DNA of 64,000 nt from Corynebacterium mastitidis DSM 44356 (GTDB lineage Bacteria; Actinomycetota; Actinomycetes; Mycobacteriales; Mycobacteriaceae), in contig NZ_AQXB01000004.1 of assembly GCF_000375365.1 (NCBI RefSeq), positions 179,177-243,176 on the forward strand, in the 5' to 3' direction. Shown here piece after piece: positions 28,535 to 37,934 of the stretch. Positions within the stretch are counted from its first letter, which is position 1. Each line of letters opens with the position of its first letter. The notes below the pieces were generated by a model, which was given only the letters and a program-made list of their open reading frames with translations, searched no databases and was not told the origin of the DNA. The position numbers and the translations under genes are program-made.

Positions 28535-29884
28535 GGCACAGCGCCACGAAGGGCACCCCGAAGAGCACGGCCGAGACCTGCTGCGGGTCAAAGACCACGG
28601 CCACCAGGGAGGCCACGCAGGCCAGCAGCGCGATCCGGGGGACCCAGGGGTAGCCCGGCGCCCGGTAGGGGAGGTCGCGCAGCGAGCCCCGGCGGCGAGG
28701 TAGGCCCGCCGGTGGCGCAGGTGCGCGACCACGATGACGATCCACACGGCCACCACGGCAAAGCCCGCCACGGAGACGAGGGCCAGGTACACCCCGCCCG
28801 GGGAGAACACGCTGCTCAGCAGCGAGAACAGCCCTCCGGCGAGGCTGACCACCACGGCGAGCAGCGGCACCCCGCGCCGGGTGGTGCGCCCGAAGGCGCG
28901 GGGGAGCTGGCCGGCGCGCGCCAGGGAGTACAGCAGCCGGGAGCAGGCGTAGAGCCCGGAGTTGCCCGCAGAGAGCAGGGCCACGATCACCACGAGGGCC
29001 ATGAGGTCCGCCGCGTAGGGCACCCCGGCCCGCTCCAAGACGAGGACGAAGGGGCTGCCCTCCACGGATTCCTCGCCGCCGGGCGGGTAGGGCAGGAGCG
29101 CGGCGACCACCACGATGGCGCCCGCGAAGAACACCACCAGGCGCAGCAGGGTGGCGCGCAGGGCGCGGGGTATCGTGCGGCCGGGGTCGGTGGCCTCGCC
29201 CGCCGTGATGGCGATCAGCTCGGTGCCGGAGAAGGCGTACAAGACCGCGAGGGTGGTCACGATCACCCCGCCGATCCCGGTGGGAAAGTATCCCTCGGGG
29301 GTGAGAAAGTTGCCCAGCAGCGGGGCCTGCTGGGCCGGGGCGCGCCAGCCCAGGATCAGCGCGCCGCCGAGCAGGATGAACACCGCGATGGCGGCCACCT
29401 TGATGCCGGAGAACCAGGCCTCCGCCTCCCCGAACCAGCGCACCGAGTAGGCGTTGAGCCCCAGCAGCAGCACGGCGAACAGCGCGCACCACACCCAGGT
29501 ATCCACGCCGGGGAACCACCGCTGCGCGATCATGGCGCTGGCCGTGAACTCCGAGGCGAGGGCGGCGACCCAGCACAGCCAGTAGAGCCAGGCCGTGGCA
29601 AACCCCACGGCGGGGCCGATCGCCTTGGTGGCGTAGGTGTAAAAGCCCCCGGAGTCGGGGAACACCACGGCGAGCTCGCCCAGGCAGGTCATCACCATCC
29701 AGGCCACGGCCGCGCCGATGAGGTACGCCACCACGGCGCCCAGCGGGCCCGCCTGCGCCACGGTGTACCCGGAGCTGATGAACAGCCCGGAGCCGATCAC
29801 CCCGCCCAGGGCGATCATCATGAGGTGGCGGGTGCGCAGGGCGCGGTGCACGCCGTGGTGTTCCTGGGCTTCCTGGGCCGTCAT
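28455..29884 (-). pseudogene. Amino-acid permease (MmuP-like), frameshifted
   Basis: An APC-family permease with about 12 membrane helices, opening with the typical LMMIALGGVIGSGLFISSG. The first 400 or so codons are intact, down to HLRHRRAYLAAG. There the frame is lost at a C run (28687-28690); the remaining coding continues in another frame with SLRDLPYRAPGYPWVPRIAL and two more helices, ending at 28455. Adding one base to the run restores one reading frame, so either the last helices are lost or this is a sequencing error. The likely substrate is S-methylmethionine, because mmuM is adjacent. Confidence 0.8.
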
Positions 29885-29914
29885 AGGCAGTGAGGATAGC
29901 CCAGGCAGGGCGGG

Positions 29915-31300
29915 TTAGGGGGTGTCGTTGTCTCCTTTATTTTCATCCTCGCCGCCGTCTGCCTCGCCGTCCTTGCCGCCCTCGGCCAGGCGCTTTTCCA
30001 GCTCCTCGATCTCGCTGATGGGGTCGAAGCCGTGCACGCCGCCCTCGTCGAGCAGGCCGTCGATGAACTCCGCGGAGTTTTCCAGATCCTCGGCGGTGGG
30101 CAGGAAGTCCGGGTGATCCCACACGGCGTCGCGGCGCTCCACGCCCACGGCCGCCTCCGCGCGCCGCCACAGCTCCATGGCCTCGGCCACCTTGGGGGCG
30201 GCGAACTCGATGCCCACCACCTTGGCAAAGGCCTGCTCGGCGGAGCCGCCGGTGGCGCGGCGGCGGCGCCACGCCTCGTTCATCGCGCCGGTGGAGGGGA
30301 TGCGCTCGCCCATGGCCTGCGTGACCACGTGCTCCACCCAGCCCTCCACCAGCGCCAGCAGGGTCTCCAGCCGGGAGACGGCCCCGGCGTTGCGGGAGCT
30401 GATCTTGGGGCTTAGGTCCATGTTCTGGAGCTGCTGCATGGCCTCCTGGATCGCCTGCGGGTCGCCGGACTCCAGGTTGAGGCCGCGGGCGGCCTCCTCG
30501 ATGTGGGAGGTATCGATCACCAGCCCCTGGGCGTATTCCTCCACGGAGGAGACCAGGCGCTCCACCAGCCACGGAACGTGCTGGAAGAGCCGCTGCCGGG
30601 CCACCTCGCGGGCGCAGATGTACATCAGGACCTCCCCGTGGGCCACGTTGAGGTCCCCGGCCACGCGCGCGATGGTGGCGGGCAGCACGGCGGTGACCCC
30701 GGCGGGGGCCACCGGCAGGCCAAAGTCCGAGCCGGTGAGCGCCTGCCCGGCGAGGTCGCCCAGGGCGTGCCCGAGCTGCATGCCAAAGTTCATGCCGGAC
30801 ATCTGCTTCATCATCTGCGTCATCGGGCCCATCATCTGGCGAGCCTCCTCGGGCAGGGAGTCCAGCTGCGCCTGGTTCATGTTCTCCGCCACGGGGGTGA
30901 CCATGCGCTTCCACATGGGCATGGTGTTGCTCAGCCAGTCCTCCGGGGTCCAGGAGGCCACCGTGGACTGGGCGGCGGGGAGCATAGTGGCGTCGTTAAG
31001 CCACAGGTCCGCCAGGCGCACGGAGTCCGCCACGGCCTCGGACTCCTTCTTGCCCACGCCCTGATCGGAGCCGCCGAGCTGCTGGCGGGCGATGCGCTGG
31101 GCCAGGTCGTAGTTGACCGGCCCCGCCCCCTCAGGGGAGTTCATGGAGCTGCCCATGCCGGAGAGCATCTGACCAAACTGGTTCAGGATGTCCCCCAGGC
31201 CGCCGCTAAAGCCAAAGGCCCCGAAGGACTGATCGCCGCGCCGCTTATTCTCGTCGTCGTCGCCATTGCCAAAGGAAAAACCAAAGCCGCCGTTATTCAT
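29915..31300 (-). CDS. Zinc-dependent metalloprotease-like protein (DUF2342)
   Basis: A 461-residue protein of the DUF2342/zincin-like family (M. tuberculosis Rv3195 type). The N-terminus is Gly/Asn/Asp-rich and disordered; the helical core includes LVERLVSSVEEYAQGLVIDT and LALVEGWVEHVVTQAMGER, with the C-terminal WDHPDFLPTAEDLENSAEFI conserved. I do not see a plain HExxH, so catalytic activity is unproven despite the family name. It is divergent from the PDZ/Lon-like protease gene, as in mycobacteria. The C-terminal tail is strongly acidic. Confidence 0.85.
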   Translation of the reverse strand: MNNGGFGFSFGNGDDDENKRRGDQSFGAFGFSGGLGDILNQFGQMLSGMGSSMNSPEGAGPVNYDLAQRIARQQLGGSDQGVGKKESEAVADSVRLADLWLNDATMLPAAQSTVASWTPEDWLSNTMPMWKRMVTPVAENMNQAQLDSLPEEARQMMGPMTQMMKQMSGMNFGMQLGHALGDLAGQALTGSDFGLPVAPAGVTAVLPATIARVAGDLNVAHGEVLMYICAREVARQRLFQHVPWLVERLVSSVEEYAQGLVIDTSHIEEAARGLNLESGDPQAIQEAMQQLQNMDLSPKISSRNAGAVSRLETLLALVEGWVEHVVTQAMGERIPSTGAMNEAWRRRRATGGSAEQAFAKVVGIEFAAPKVAEAMELWRRAEAAVGVERRDAVWDHPDFLPTAEDLENSAEFIDGLLDEGGVHGFDPISEIEELEKRLAEGGKDGEADGGEDENKGDNDTP

Positions 31301-31381
31301 AGCACCAACCTACCGGCGCGCAGCGCGCCGCAGCCATCGGTTGTGCAACGCTGAGAGCGAACACGGGTAGCCTAATGCGAT

Positions 31382-32434
31382 GTGAACCGCCGAATCCGAA
31401 CCATCGCCTGGGGCGCGCTGCCCGTGGTGGCGCTCACCGCGCTCATCTCCGCCGACCACATCCCCGGCACCGACGTCTCCCTGACCGTCCCCTACGCGGC
31501 GGAGGGGGTGGGCCCCAGCATCGACACCCTGGGGACGGTGAAGGGCACCGAGGTGGTGGCGGTGGAGGGTGCGCGGACCTACCCCACCGCCGGGCAGCTC
31601 AACATGACCACGGTGGCGGTGCGCAGCAACATGACCCTCGCGCAGGCCGCCGCGCGCTGGCTGTTGACCGACGACACCCTGGTGCCCATCGAGCAGATCT
31701 TTCCCCCCGGCAAGTCCCAGGAGGAGGTGCAGGAGGTCAACCAGGCGGCCTTCAGCACCTCCGAGGCCAGCGCCACCGTGGCGGCCCTGAACCACCTGGG
31801 CCGCCCCATGCGGGTGACCGTGGCCGGGGTTCTTGACGGCGCCCCCGCGGGCGATCACCTGCGCGAGGGGGACGTGATCGAGCGGGTGGGGGAGACGGCC
31901 GTGGACAAGCCGGGCCAGGTGCGCGACCTCATCGGGGAGCGCGCGCCGGGCGACGAGGTGACCGTGGCGGTGCGCCGGGGCGGCGAGCAGGTGGAGGAGA
32001 CGGTGACCCTGGGGGAGGACCCGCAGGAGCCGGGGCGGGCCCGGCTGGGGGTGCTCATGGGCTCGGAGTCCGCCGACGGTGTGCGCGTGGATTACAACCT
32101 CAGCGACATCGGCGGCCCCTCGGCGGGGATGATCTTCTCCCTCGCGGTGGTGGACAAGCTCAGCGAGGGGGAGCTGACGGGCGGAAAGTTCGTGGCGGGC
32201 ACCGGCACCATCGCGGAGGACGGCACGGTGGGGCCGATCGGCGGGATCAAGCACAAGGTGCGCGCGGCCTCGGATCTGGGCGCGGAGCTGTTCCTGGCCC
32301 CGGCCGCCAACTGCCGCGAGGCGCTCGCGGGCAACAACGGCTCCACCGTGATCGCCTCGGTGGAGACGCTTGACGACGCGATCGCGGCCATGTCCGACTT
32401 CGCCGCGGGCCGGGAGGTGCGCACCTGCGGGTAG
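31382..32434 (+). CDS. PDZ/Lon-like serine protease (YlbL/Rv3194c type)
   Basis: A 350-residue membrane-anchored protease: an N-terminal helix at about 7-23, an external PDZ domain at about 140-215 (VAGVLDGAPAGDHLREGDVI), then a Lon-type S16 domain with Ser247 in GGPSAGMIFS and Lys290 (or 292) in GGIKHKV forming the likely Ser-Lys dyad. There is no AAA+ ATPase domain, so it works without ATP, presumably on cell-surface proteins. The GTG at 31382 is the only start that keeps the anchor. Order with the DUF2342 gene matches mycobacteria. Confidence 0.88.
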   Translation: MNRRIRTIAWGALPVVALTALISADHIPGTDVSLTVPYAAEGVGPSIDTLGTVKGTEVVAVEGARTYPTAGQLNMTTVAVRSNMTLAQAAARWLLTDDTLVPIEQIFPPGKSQEEVQEVNQAAFSTSEASATVAALNHLGRPMRVTVAGVLDGAPAGDHLREGDVIERVGETAVDKPGQVRDLIGERAPGDEVTVAVRRGGEQVEETVTLGEDPQEPGRARLGVLMGSESADGVRVDYNLSDIGGPSAGMIFSLAVVDKLSEGELTGGKFVAGTGTIAEDGTVGPIGGIKHKVRAASDLGAELFLAPAANCREALAGNNGSTVIASVETLDDAIAAMSDFAAGREVRTCG

Positions 32435-32575
32435 CGCCGGTGCGGGCTCGTCCGGCGTGGCGCGGAGTCGTGTCGCCCCAGCTCGCAGGCCACCCGCTCG
32501 CAGAAAGCCGCGCGCGTGCTGGCGGGGGCGTTTCGCGCCTTATCTTGCGGTGTGGTTGGCCCAGAGCCCAGAGAC

Positions 32576-32598
32576 ATCGTGTACGTGGCGTGTACGAT
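32576..32598. promoter_or_regulatory. Imperfect inverted repeat before the toxin remnant
   Basis: ATCGTGTACG and CGTGTACGAT, separated by TGG, form a near-palindrome (two mismatched positions per arm) ending right at the remnant's start codon. Toxin-antitoxin modules usually carry such an operator for the antitoxin; here it is inferred. Confidence 0.4.
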
Positions 32599-32753
32599 AT
32601 GCGAATCAAGGTGGGATGACCGCAGCGAGACGCACATTGCGCGGCATGGCGTCGTTCCGCGAGAGATGGAAGGGGAGGGCGCGCTGCGTGTTCGTGGTGA
32701 CTGTGCGGGATATGACCCACAGGGAGAGGCGTGAGTTTAGGAGGAAAGCATGA
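32599..32753 (+). pseudogene. Remnant of a BrnT/DUF4258-like toxin gene
   Basis: About 155 bases hold broken pieces of a small RNase-type toxin. MRIKV is read from the ATG at 32599, RWDDRSETHIARHGV from a second frame, and CVFVVTVRDMTHRERREFRR from a third. These match the start and end of BrnT/DUF4258-like toxins, which are about 90 residues; the middle is missing. The final TGA still overlaps the ATG of the antitoxin gene (ATGA at 32750-32753), preserving the operon joint. The toxin should be inactive. Confidence 0.6.
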
Positions 32754-33022
32754 TCGACCCGAGCGTTTTTGAGAACGAGGATTTTTCTGCGGAGGCAGCC
32801 CGGTCCGAGCCGGCGGCGTGGGAGCCATCGGCCATGAGCGCTTTTACCACTCGCCTTCCGAAGGCCACCCTCGAGTCCCTCCGTGGCATTGCCCGAGAGC
32901 GCGGCGTGACCACGGGACAGGTGATTCGGGACATCCTCGTTGAGGCCGTCAAGGAGGAGGCGGGGGAGGAGAAAACGGTGCCGGTCTCTGCCCTGCGCGC
33001 GCTCATCGCCCAGGCCTCCTAA
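32750..33022 (+). CDS. Ribbon-helix-helix antitoxin-like protein
   Basis: A 90-residue acidic protein with an RHH/CopG-like DNA-binding segment (FTTRLPKATLESLRG, then RERGVTTGQVIRDILVEAV; about residues 32-68). AGGAGG at 32739-32744 precedes the ATG at good spacing. It overlaps the toxin remnant by four bases, so it is the antitoxin half of a former type II module. It is intact and may still repress its own promoter. The base composition is somewhat less G+C-rich than its neighbours. Confidence 0.65.
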   Translation: MIDPSVFENEDFSAEAARSEPAAWEPSAMSAFTTRLPKATLESLRGIARERGVTTGQVIRDILVEAVKEEAGEEKTVPVSALRALIAQAS

Positions 33023-33043
33023 CACAGCGCCCCGGGATCGCGC

Positions 33044-33718
33044 CTAGCCCTCCGCCGAATCCGTCTCCTCCGCGCTCGTCGGCGCGGCGGACTCCGTGGT
33101 GGCGGGCTCGGTGCCGGGGGCCTCCTCGGCGTCGGCAAGCCCCAGCTCCACGATCCGCTTCTCCGGGTCCACCTTGTCCGAGGAGACGAGCTGCTGCATT
33201 ACCAGCCCCTTCTTGTTATCCACCACGGTGATCACGGCGGAGGTGCCCAGCGTGGACCACCCCACCACGATGTCCCCGGTATCGCGCATGACGTGCGAGC
33301 TGCGCAGCTGCGTGAGCTGCTGGGTGCTGGAGGTGGCCTTGGCGGAGGAGTCGTAGAACTGGAACTGGCCTATCCCCGGCCCGGAGCACTCGTGGGACCC
33401 CTCGAGTCCGTTGGGGGTGCAGGACTCGAACTTCTCGAAGAGCTCCGCCGGGGCCAGGGAGGCGTAGGTCGCCGCCACCTGCTTGAGGGCCTCGGACTCC
33501 TTGTCTGCCTTGGTGGGGGAGTGCGTGGTCGCCGCGGCCGAGGTCTCCTCGGAAACAGCCTGAGCAGTCTGGGCGCTCTGCGTGGCCTCGGCGGGGGAGT
33601 CCGGCTCCGCCGACTCGGAGGAACAGGCGGCGATCCCCAGCCCGGCGGCGAGGACGAGGGGGAGGGCCCTCCACGGGCGGCTGGTGCGGCGCACGGCATC
33701 GTCTCCTCGGGTGCTCAC
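33044..33718 (-). CDS. Secreted lipoprotein of unknown function
   Basis: A 224-residue lipoprotein. A basic start (VSTRGDDAVRRTSRPWR), a hydrophobic stretch and the lipobox IAAC with Cys32 predict attachment to the outer face of the membrane. A Ser/Thr/Glu-rich linker runs to about residue 70, then a globular domain of about 110 residues with two cysteines (ESCTPNGLEGSHEC), then another acidic tail. I recognise no family. The GTG at 33718 is chosen because AAGGAG lies 10 bases upstream; an ATG at 33745 is the alternative and would overlap the PPA1309 gene. Confidence 0.68.
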   Translation of the reverse strand: MSTRGDDAVRRTSRPWRALPLVLAAGLGIAACSSESAEPDSPAEATQSAQTAQAVSEETSAAATTHSPTKADKESEALKQVAATYASLAPAELFEKFESCTPNGLEGSHECSGPGIGQFQFYDSSAKATSSTQQLTQLRSSHVMRDTGDIVVGWSTLGTSAVITVVDNKKGLVMQQLVSSDKVDPEKRIVELGLADAEEAPGTEPATTESAAPTSAEETDSAEG

Positions 33719-33737
33719 GGTGTTGACGCTCCTTATA

Positions 33738-34259
33738 TTAGACATCCAGGGCGCCCGGGTCCTGATCCAGCCCGTAGCGCAGGGCCACGATCACCTCGGG
33801 GGCCACGGAGTCGCCCCCGCGCAGCTCCACCTGGTCGTCGGCAAAGCGCCCGGCGGCCTTACTCTCCGCCTCGGTGGGGCGGCGCTGCACCAGGGTCAGC
33901 TCCTCCCCGCTGCGCAGCACCCCGGAGAACAGGCGTGCCTGCCGGGCCGGGGAGTCCGCGCCCTCGGCGGTATCGCGGAAGCGGATCTCCTGGGCCAGGA
34001 TCACCCCGGCCACCTGGGGCGGCCAGGCGATCCGGGAGAGGTAGTCCGCCAGCTCGGCGGAGCCGGGGGCGATGCCGGGCAGGCTATCCTGCACCACGAG
34101 CGTCAGGGGGGAGTCCTCGGCGTCGTCCACGTGCTCGGGGATCAGCTCGCTGGGCACGAGCCCGAACAGGGTGGGCGGGGCGTCCCACCCCTCGGCGTGG
34201 ATGAAGTCCACGGCCTCCATCATGGCGCGATTGAGTGCTTGCTGGGGCTTCGCGGGCAT
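33738..34259 (-). CDS. PPA1309 family protein
   Basis: A 173-residue acidic cytosolic protein of unknown function, of the family named after PPA1309 of Cutibacterium acnes. It carries FIHAEGWDAPPTLFGLVP near the start and WPPQVAGVILAQEIRFRDT in the middle. In actinobacteria the family is regularly next to the UPF0182 gene, here divergent and 144 bases away, suggesting a functional link that is not understood. Confidence 0.8.
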   Translation of the reverse strand: MPAKPQQALNRAMMEAVDFIHAEGWDAPPTLFGLVPSELIPEHVDDAEDSPLTLVVQDSLPGIAPGSAELADYLSRIAWPPQVAGVILAQEIRFRDTAEGADSPARQARLFSGVLRSGEELTLVQRRPTEAESKAAGRFADDQVELRGGDSVAPEVIVALRYGLDQDPGALDV

Positions 34260-34403
34260 GGGTTCCTTACTGGGGTCGTCGGGGAGCGCGGGCGCGCCGC
34301 GTGTGGCCAGGTGTGTTTCTCCTTCCGTATGGTAGGAGACTACGCGTATATCTCGTAATACACGCTGTCATCGGCATGAATAAAATACGGTAAGGAGCCC
34401 ACG

Positions 34404-37385
34404 TTGGCGAACGCTTTTTCCCCGCCTTCCGCCCCCCGCAAGCGTCCCCCCAGGACAATAGGCTGGATCGTTGGCGTCCTCGCCTTCGTGGTCATGCTTG
34501 CCCCCATCCTGGTGGGGTTTTACACGGATTGGCTGTGGTTCGGTGAGGTGGACTTCCGGGGGGTGTTCTCCACCGTCCTCGTCGCCCGCATCGTGCTCTT
34601 CGCTCTCTTCGGCCTGGTGGCGGCGGCCATCACCTGGGCCGCCGGGTACTTCACCTGGCGCTACCGCCCGCGCGACCTGTACGGGCATGACCTCAACTCC
34701 CCCGTGCACCAGTACCGCAAGCTCATGGAGCGGTCCGTGCGCGGCCTGCTGCTCGTCATCCCCGTGTTCGTGGGCATCCTGGCGGGCTTCGTGGGGCAGA
34801 GCACCTGGCGCACCGCGCTGCTGTTCCTCAACCGCGCGCCCTTCGGCGTGGAGGACCCGCAGTTCGGCAAGGACCTCGGCTTCTACGCCTTCGACCTGCC
34901 GCTGCTCAACATCGCGGCCTCCGCGCTGTCGCTGCTGCTCGTCATCGCCTTCCTCGTCTCGGCGGTGGGCTCCTACCTGCTCGGCGGGATTCGCCTGGGC
35001 AACCAGGCGGCCGGGCTCAAGGGGCAGATCACCCGCGCCACCCGGGTGCAGCTCTCGGTGATCGCGGGCCTGTGGATGCTGGTCAAGGTGCTCGGCTACT
35101 GGCTGGAGCGCTACGCCCTGATGAACAACTCCAACGAGACGTTCACGGGCGCCAGCTACACGGACATCAACGCCCACCTGCCCGCCCGCATCATCCTCAT
35201 GATTATCTCGCTGGTGGTGGCCTTCGCCTTCTTCTCCGCCGTGGTGCTCAAGGACCTGCGCATTCCCGCCCTGGGTGCGGTGCTGCTGCTCGTCTCCTCG
35301 CTGACTATCGGCACGGCCTGGCCGCTGCTCATGGAGCGCTTCTCCGTCAACCCCAACCGCGAGGCCAAGGAGCGCGAGTTCATCGCCCGCAACATCGAGG
35401 CCACGCGCCAGGCCTACGGGCTGACGGACGATAAGGTCACCTACCTGGACAACTGGGGCGCGGACGGTGCCAGCGATGAGAAGGTGGCGGCGGACGAGGC
35501 CACCATCTCCAACATCCGCCTGCTGGACCCGGACGTGCTCAGCCCCACCTTCACCCAGCAGCAACAGCTCCGCAACTTCTACGGCTTCCCGGAGACGCTC
35601 TCGGTGGACCGCTACTCCGTGGACGGCCAGATGCGCGATTACGTGGTGGCGGCCCGCGAGCTGAACCCGAACTCCCTGCGGGAGAACCAGGCGGGGTGGA
35701 TCAACCGGCACACGGTGTACACCCACGGCAACGGGTTCATCGCCGCCCCGGCGAACAAGGTGGACGAGGTGGCCCGGGACGTGGGCTCCACGCGCGGCGG
35801 CTACCCGGTGTACACCGTGTCCGACCTGCAATCCAACGCCTCCGGCAACAGCGACGCGGAGAAGCTGGGCATGAAGGTGGACCAGCCGCGCATCTACTTC
35901 GGCCCCGTCATCGCCTCCGCGAACGACGGCGCGGACTACGCCATCGTGGGCGATACTGGCAACGGCCCCGTGGAGTATGACACCGACGACCAGAGCTACA
36001 CCTACTCCGGCCGGGGCGGCGTGGACGTGGGCAACTGGGCCAACCGCGCGGCCTTTGCCCTGAAGTACCAGGAGATGAACCTCATTCTCTCCGACCGCGT
36101 GGGCTCGGACTCCAAGATCCTCTTCGACCGCGACCCCCGCCAGCGCGTGGAGAAGGTGGCCCCCTGGCTGACCACGGACTCCAAGACCTACCCCGCCGTG
36201 ATCGACGGCCGCGTGAAGTGGATCGTGGACGGCTACACCACCCTGGATTCCCTGCCGTACTCCACGCGCACCTCGCTGCAAAACGTCACCGAGGATGCCC
36301 TGACCCCCGACGGCACCACCCAGCGCCTCATCAACAACGAGGTGGGCTACATCCGCAACTCCGTCAAGGCCACCGTGGACGCCTACGACGGCACCGTGGA
36401 GCTGTACGAGTTCGACACCGAGGACCCGGTGCTCAAGGCGTGGCGGGGCGTGTTCCCTGACGCGGTGAAGCCCCACTCCGAGATCAGCGAGGAGCTGCGC
36501 GAGCACCTGCGCTACCCGGAGGATCTGTTCAAGGTGCAGCGCGAGCTGCTGGCCCGCTACCACGTGGACGACCCGCATGTGTTCTTCACCAACGATGCCT
36601 TCTGGTCCGTGCCCGCCGATCCCACCGACGACAGCGGCAAGGAACTGCCCCAGCCCCCGTATCACATCGTGGCGGCCGATCCCAAGACCGGCAGGCCGGC
36701 CTTCCAGCTGATTACGCCCTTCCGCGGCCTGCAGCGGCACTTCCTCTCCGCGCACATGACGGCCACCTCCGACCCGGAGAACTACGGGCACATCACGGTG
36801 CGCGTGCTACCCACGGACACGCTCACGCAGGGCCCGCGCCTGGTGCAGGACACGATGTCCTCCTCGGACCAGATCTCGCGGGATCGCACCCTGTGGGAGG
36901 GCACCAACGACCTCAAGGACGGCAACCTGCTCACCCTGCCGGTGGGCGGGGGAGAGATCCTGTACGTGGAGCCGCTGTACTCCCAGCGCAAGAACCAGGA
37001 CTCCGCCTTCCCGAAGCTGCTGCGCGTGCTGGTGAGCTACAAGGGCTCCATCGGCTACGCGCCCACGATCTCCGAGGCGCTGACGCAGGTGGGCATCGAC
37101 CCGCACGCGGCGCAGGAGATCCGCGAGGTGGACGGCGACGCCGACGCCGCCGGGGAGAAGGGGGCCTCGGAGTCCGCGCAGGCCGAGCAGAGGGAGAAGG
37201 AGGCCACGCCGACTCCCCCGGCGAGCGGCTCGGGCTCCGAGGGCGAGGCCATCGAGAAGATCAACGACGCCCTGCGCAAGCTCGAGGGCGCCCGGGACGG
37301 TTCCTTCGAGGAGTACGGCAAGGCGCTTGACGAGCTGGATCGCGCGGTGGAGGGGTACCGCGCCGCCGAGGGGACGGACTCCTAG
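34404..37385 (+). CDS. UPF0182 family large membrane protein
   Basis: A 993-residue protein (M. tuberculosis Rv3193c family). About seven membrane helices fill residues 15-310, followed by a large extracytoplasmic domain to about residue 880 and an acidic, low-complexity C-terminal tail of about 100 residues that varies in the family. The function is unknown. It starts with TTG at 34404, supported by TAAGGAG 10 bases upstream and the usual MANAFSPPSAPRKRPP start. A hairpin terminator follows. Confidence 0.9.
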   Translation: MANAFSPPSAPRKRPPRTIGWIVGVLAFVVMLAPILVGFYTDWLWFGEVDFRGVFSTVLVARIVLFALFGLVAAAITWAAGYFTWRYRPRDLYGHDLNSPVHQYRKLMERSVRGLLLVIPVFVGILAGFVGQSTWRTALLFLNRAPFGVEDPQFGKDLGFYAFDLPLLNIAASALSLLLVIAFLVSAVGSYLLGGIRLGNQAAGLKGQITRATRVQLSVIAGLWMLVKVLGYWLERYALMNNSNETFTGASYTDINAHLPARIILMIISLVVAFAFFSAVVLKDLRIPALGAVLLLVSSLTIGTAWPLLMERFSVNPNREAKEREFIARNIEATRQAYGLTDDKVTYLDNWGADGASDEKVAADEATISNIRLLDPDVLSPTFTQQQQLRNFYGFPETLSVDRYSVDGQMRDYVVAARELNPNSLRENQAGWINRHTVYTHGNGFIAAPANKVDEVARDVGSTRGGYPVYTVSDLQSNASGNSDAEKLGMKVDQPRIYFGPVIASANDGADYAIVGDTGNGPVEYDTDDQSYTYSGRGGVDVGNWANRAAFALKYQEMNLILSDRVGSDSKILFDRDPRQRVEKVAPWLTTDSKTYPAVIDGRVKWIVDGYTTLDSLPYSTRTSLQNVTEDALTPDGTTQRLINNEVGYIRNSVKATVDAYDGTVELYEFDTEDPVLKAWRGVFPDAVKPHSEISEELREHLRYPEDLFKVQRELLARYHVDDPHVFFTNDAFWSVPADPTDDSGKELPQPPYHIVAADPKTGRPAFQLITPFRGLQRHFLSAHMTATSDPENYGHITVRVLPTDTLTQGPRLVQDTMSSSDQISRDRTLWEGTNDLKDGNLLTLPVGGGEILYVEPLYSQRKNQDSAFPKLLRVLVSYKGSIGYAPTISEALTQVGIDPHAAQEIREVDGDADAAGEKGASESAQAEQREKEATPTPPASGSGSEGEAIEKINDALRKLEGARDGSFEEYGKALDELDRAVEGYRAAEGTDS

Positions 37386-37408
37386 GCCCGCAGCGCGGGA
37401 CACGCTCG

Positions 37409-37454
37409 CTCCCTGCTGGCCGCTTTCTTGCGGTGAGCAGGGAGTTTGTTCTTT
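37409..37454 (+). terminator. Terminator after the UPF0182 gene
   Basis: A 9-bp stem (CTCCCTGCT, 37409-37417, with 37436-37444) contains a smaller inner hairpin (CCGC/GCGG) and is followed by TTTGTTCTTT. The T-rich tail overlaps the -35 box of the tRNA promoter. Confidence 0.75.
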
Positions 37455-37474
37455 ATGGGGGTTGTGCGTATAGT
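37446..37474 (+). promoter_or_regulatory. Promoter of the initiator tRNA gene
   Basis: TTGTTC (37446-37451), a 17-base spacer and TATAGT (37469-37474) form a good sigma-A promoter, with the -10 ending 43 bases before the mature tRNA. Confidence 0.65.
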
Positions 37475-37517
37475 TCTTACACGTCGCCAAGGCGGCGCGA
37501 TACTGAAAAGTATTCGA

Positions 37518-37594
37518 CGCGGGGTGGAGCAGCTCGGTAGCTCGCTGGGCTCATAACCCAGAGGTCGTAGGTTCGAATCCTGCCCCCGCTACCA
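37518..37594 (+). tRNA. Initiator tRNA-Met (CAT)
   Basis: A 77-base cloverleaf with anticodon CAT and encoded CCA. Two initiator marks are visible: three G:C pairs at the base of the anticodon stem (GGG...CCC) and no Watson-Crick pair at position 1:72 (C against T). A 15-bp terminator follows 6 bases later. Confidence 0.95.
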
Positions 37595-37600
37595 TGTCAA

Positions 37601-37634
37601 AGAATCCCCCGGGACTTCGGTCCCGGGGGATTCT
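37601..37634 (+). terminator. Terminator of the initiator tRNA gene
   Basis: A perfect 15-bp stem (37601-37615 with 37620-37634) closed by the very stable TTCG tetraloop. Only a short T-rich stretch follows. Confidence 0.85.
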
Positions 37635-37724
37635 TGCGTGCCGGGGGAGGGGTACGGCGCACACGGACTCCCCGGCGGACGCGAGCGCCTTGCGCCCTGC
37701 CCGCCCCGCGTGCCGTGGCCCCCT

Positions 37725-37934
37725 TTAGGCCTCCGGGCGCTCGGACTGGTCCCGGTTCCTGGCCTGGACAACGATCGCGGAGGCGGCGCTGACCGAGAGG
37801 AAGCCCATGAGCATGGTGAGCGGGGAGAAGAACGCCTGGCCGACGTTGCCGTCCATGACGAGGAGCGAGGTGAGGAACGCGATGAACCATGAGGCGAGGA
37901 GCATGAGGAGGCGTCCGCGCGTGCTTGTGGGCAT
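37725..37934 (-). CDS. Small two-helix membrane protein
   Basis: A 69-residue protein with two likely membrane helices (about 9-27 and 36-56) and a charged tail (RNRDQSERPEA). AGGAGA lies 6 bases before the ATG, so it is probably expressed. I recognise no family. It stands alone between the tRNA and the acetyltransferase gene. Confidence 0.6.
   Translation of the reverse strand: MPTSTRGRLLMLLASWFIAFLTSLLVMDGNVGQAFFSPLTMLMGFLSVSAASAIVVQARNRDQSERPEA

Noticed and set aside
34368..36791. An 807-codon open frame antisense to the UPF0182 gene
   Set aside because: Shadow of a conserved membrane protein gene; composition and lack of motifs argue against coding.
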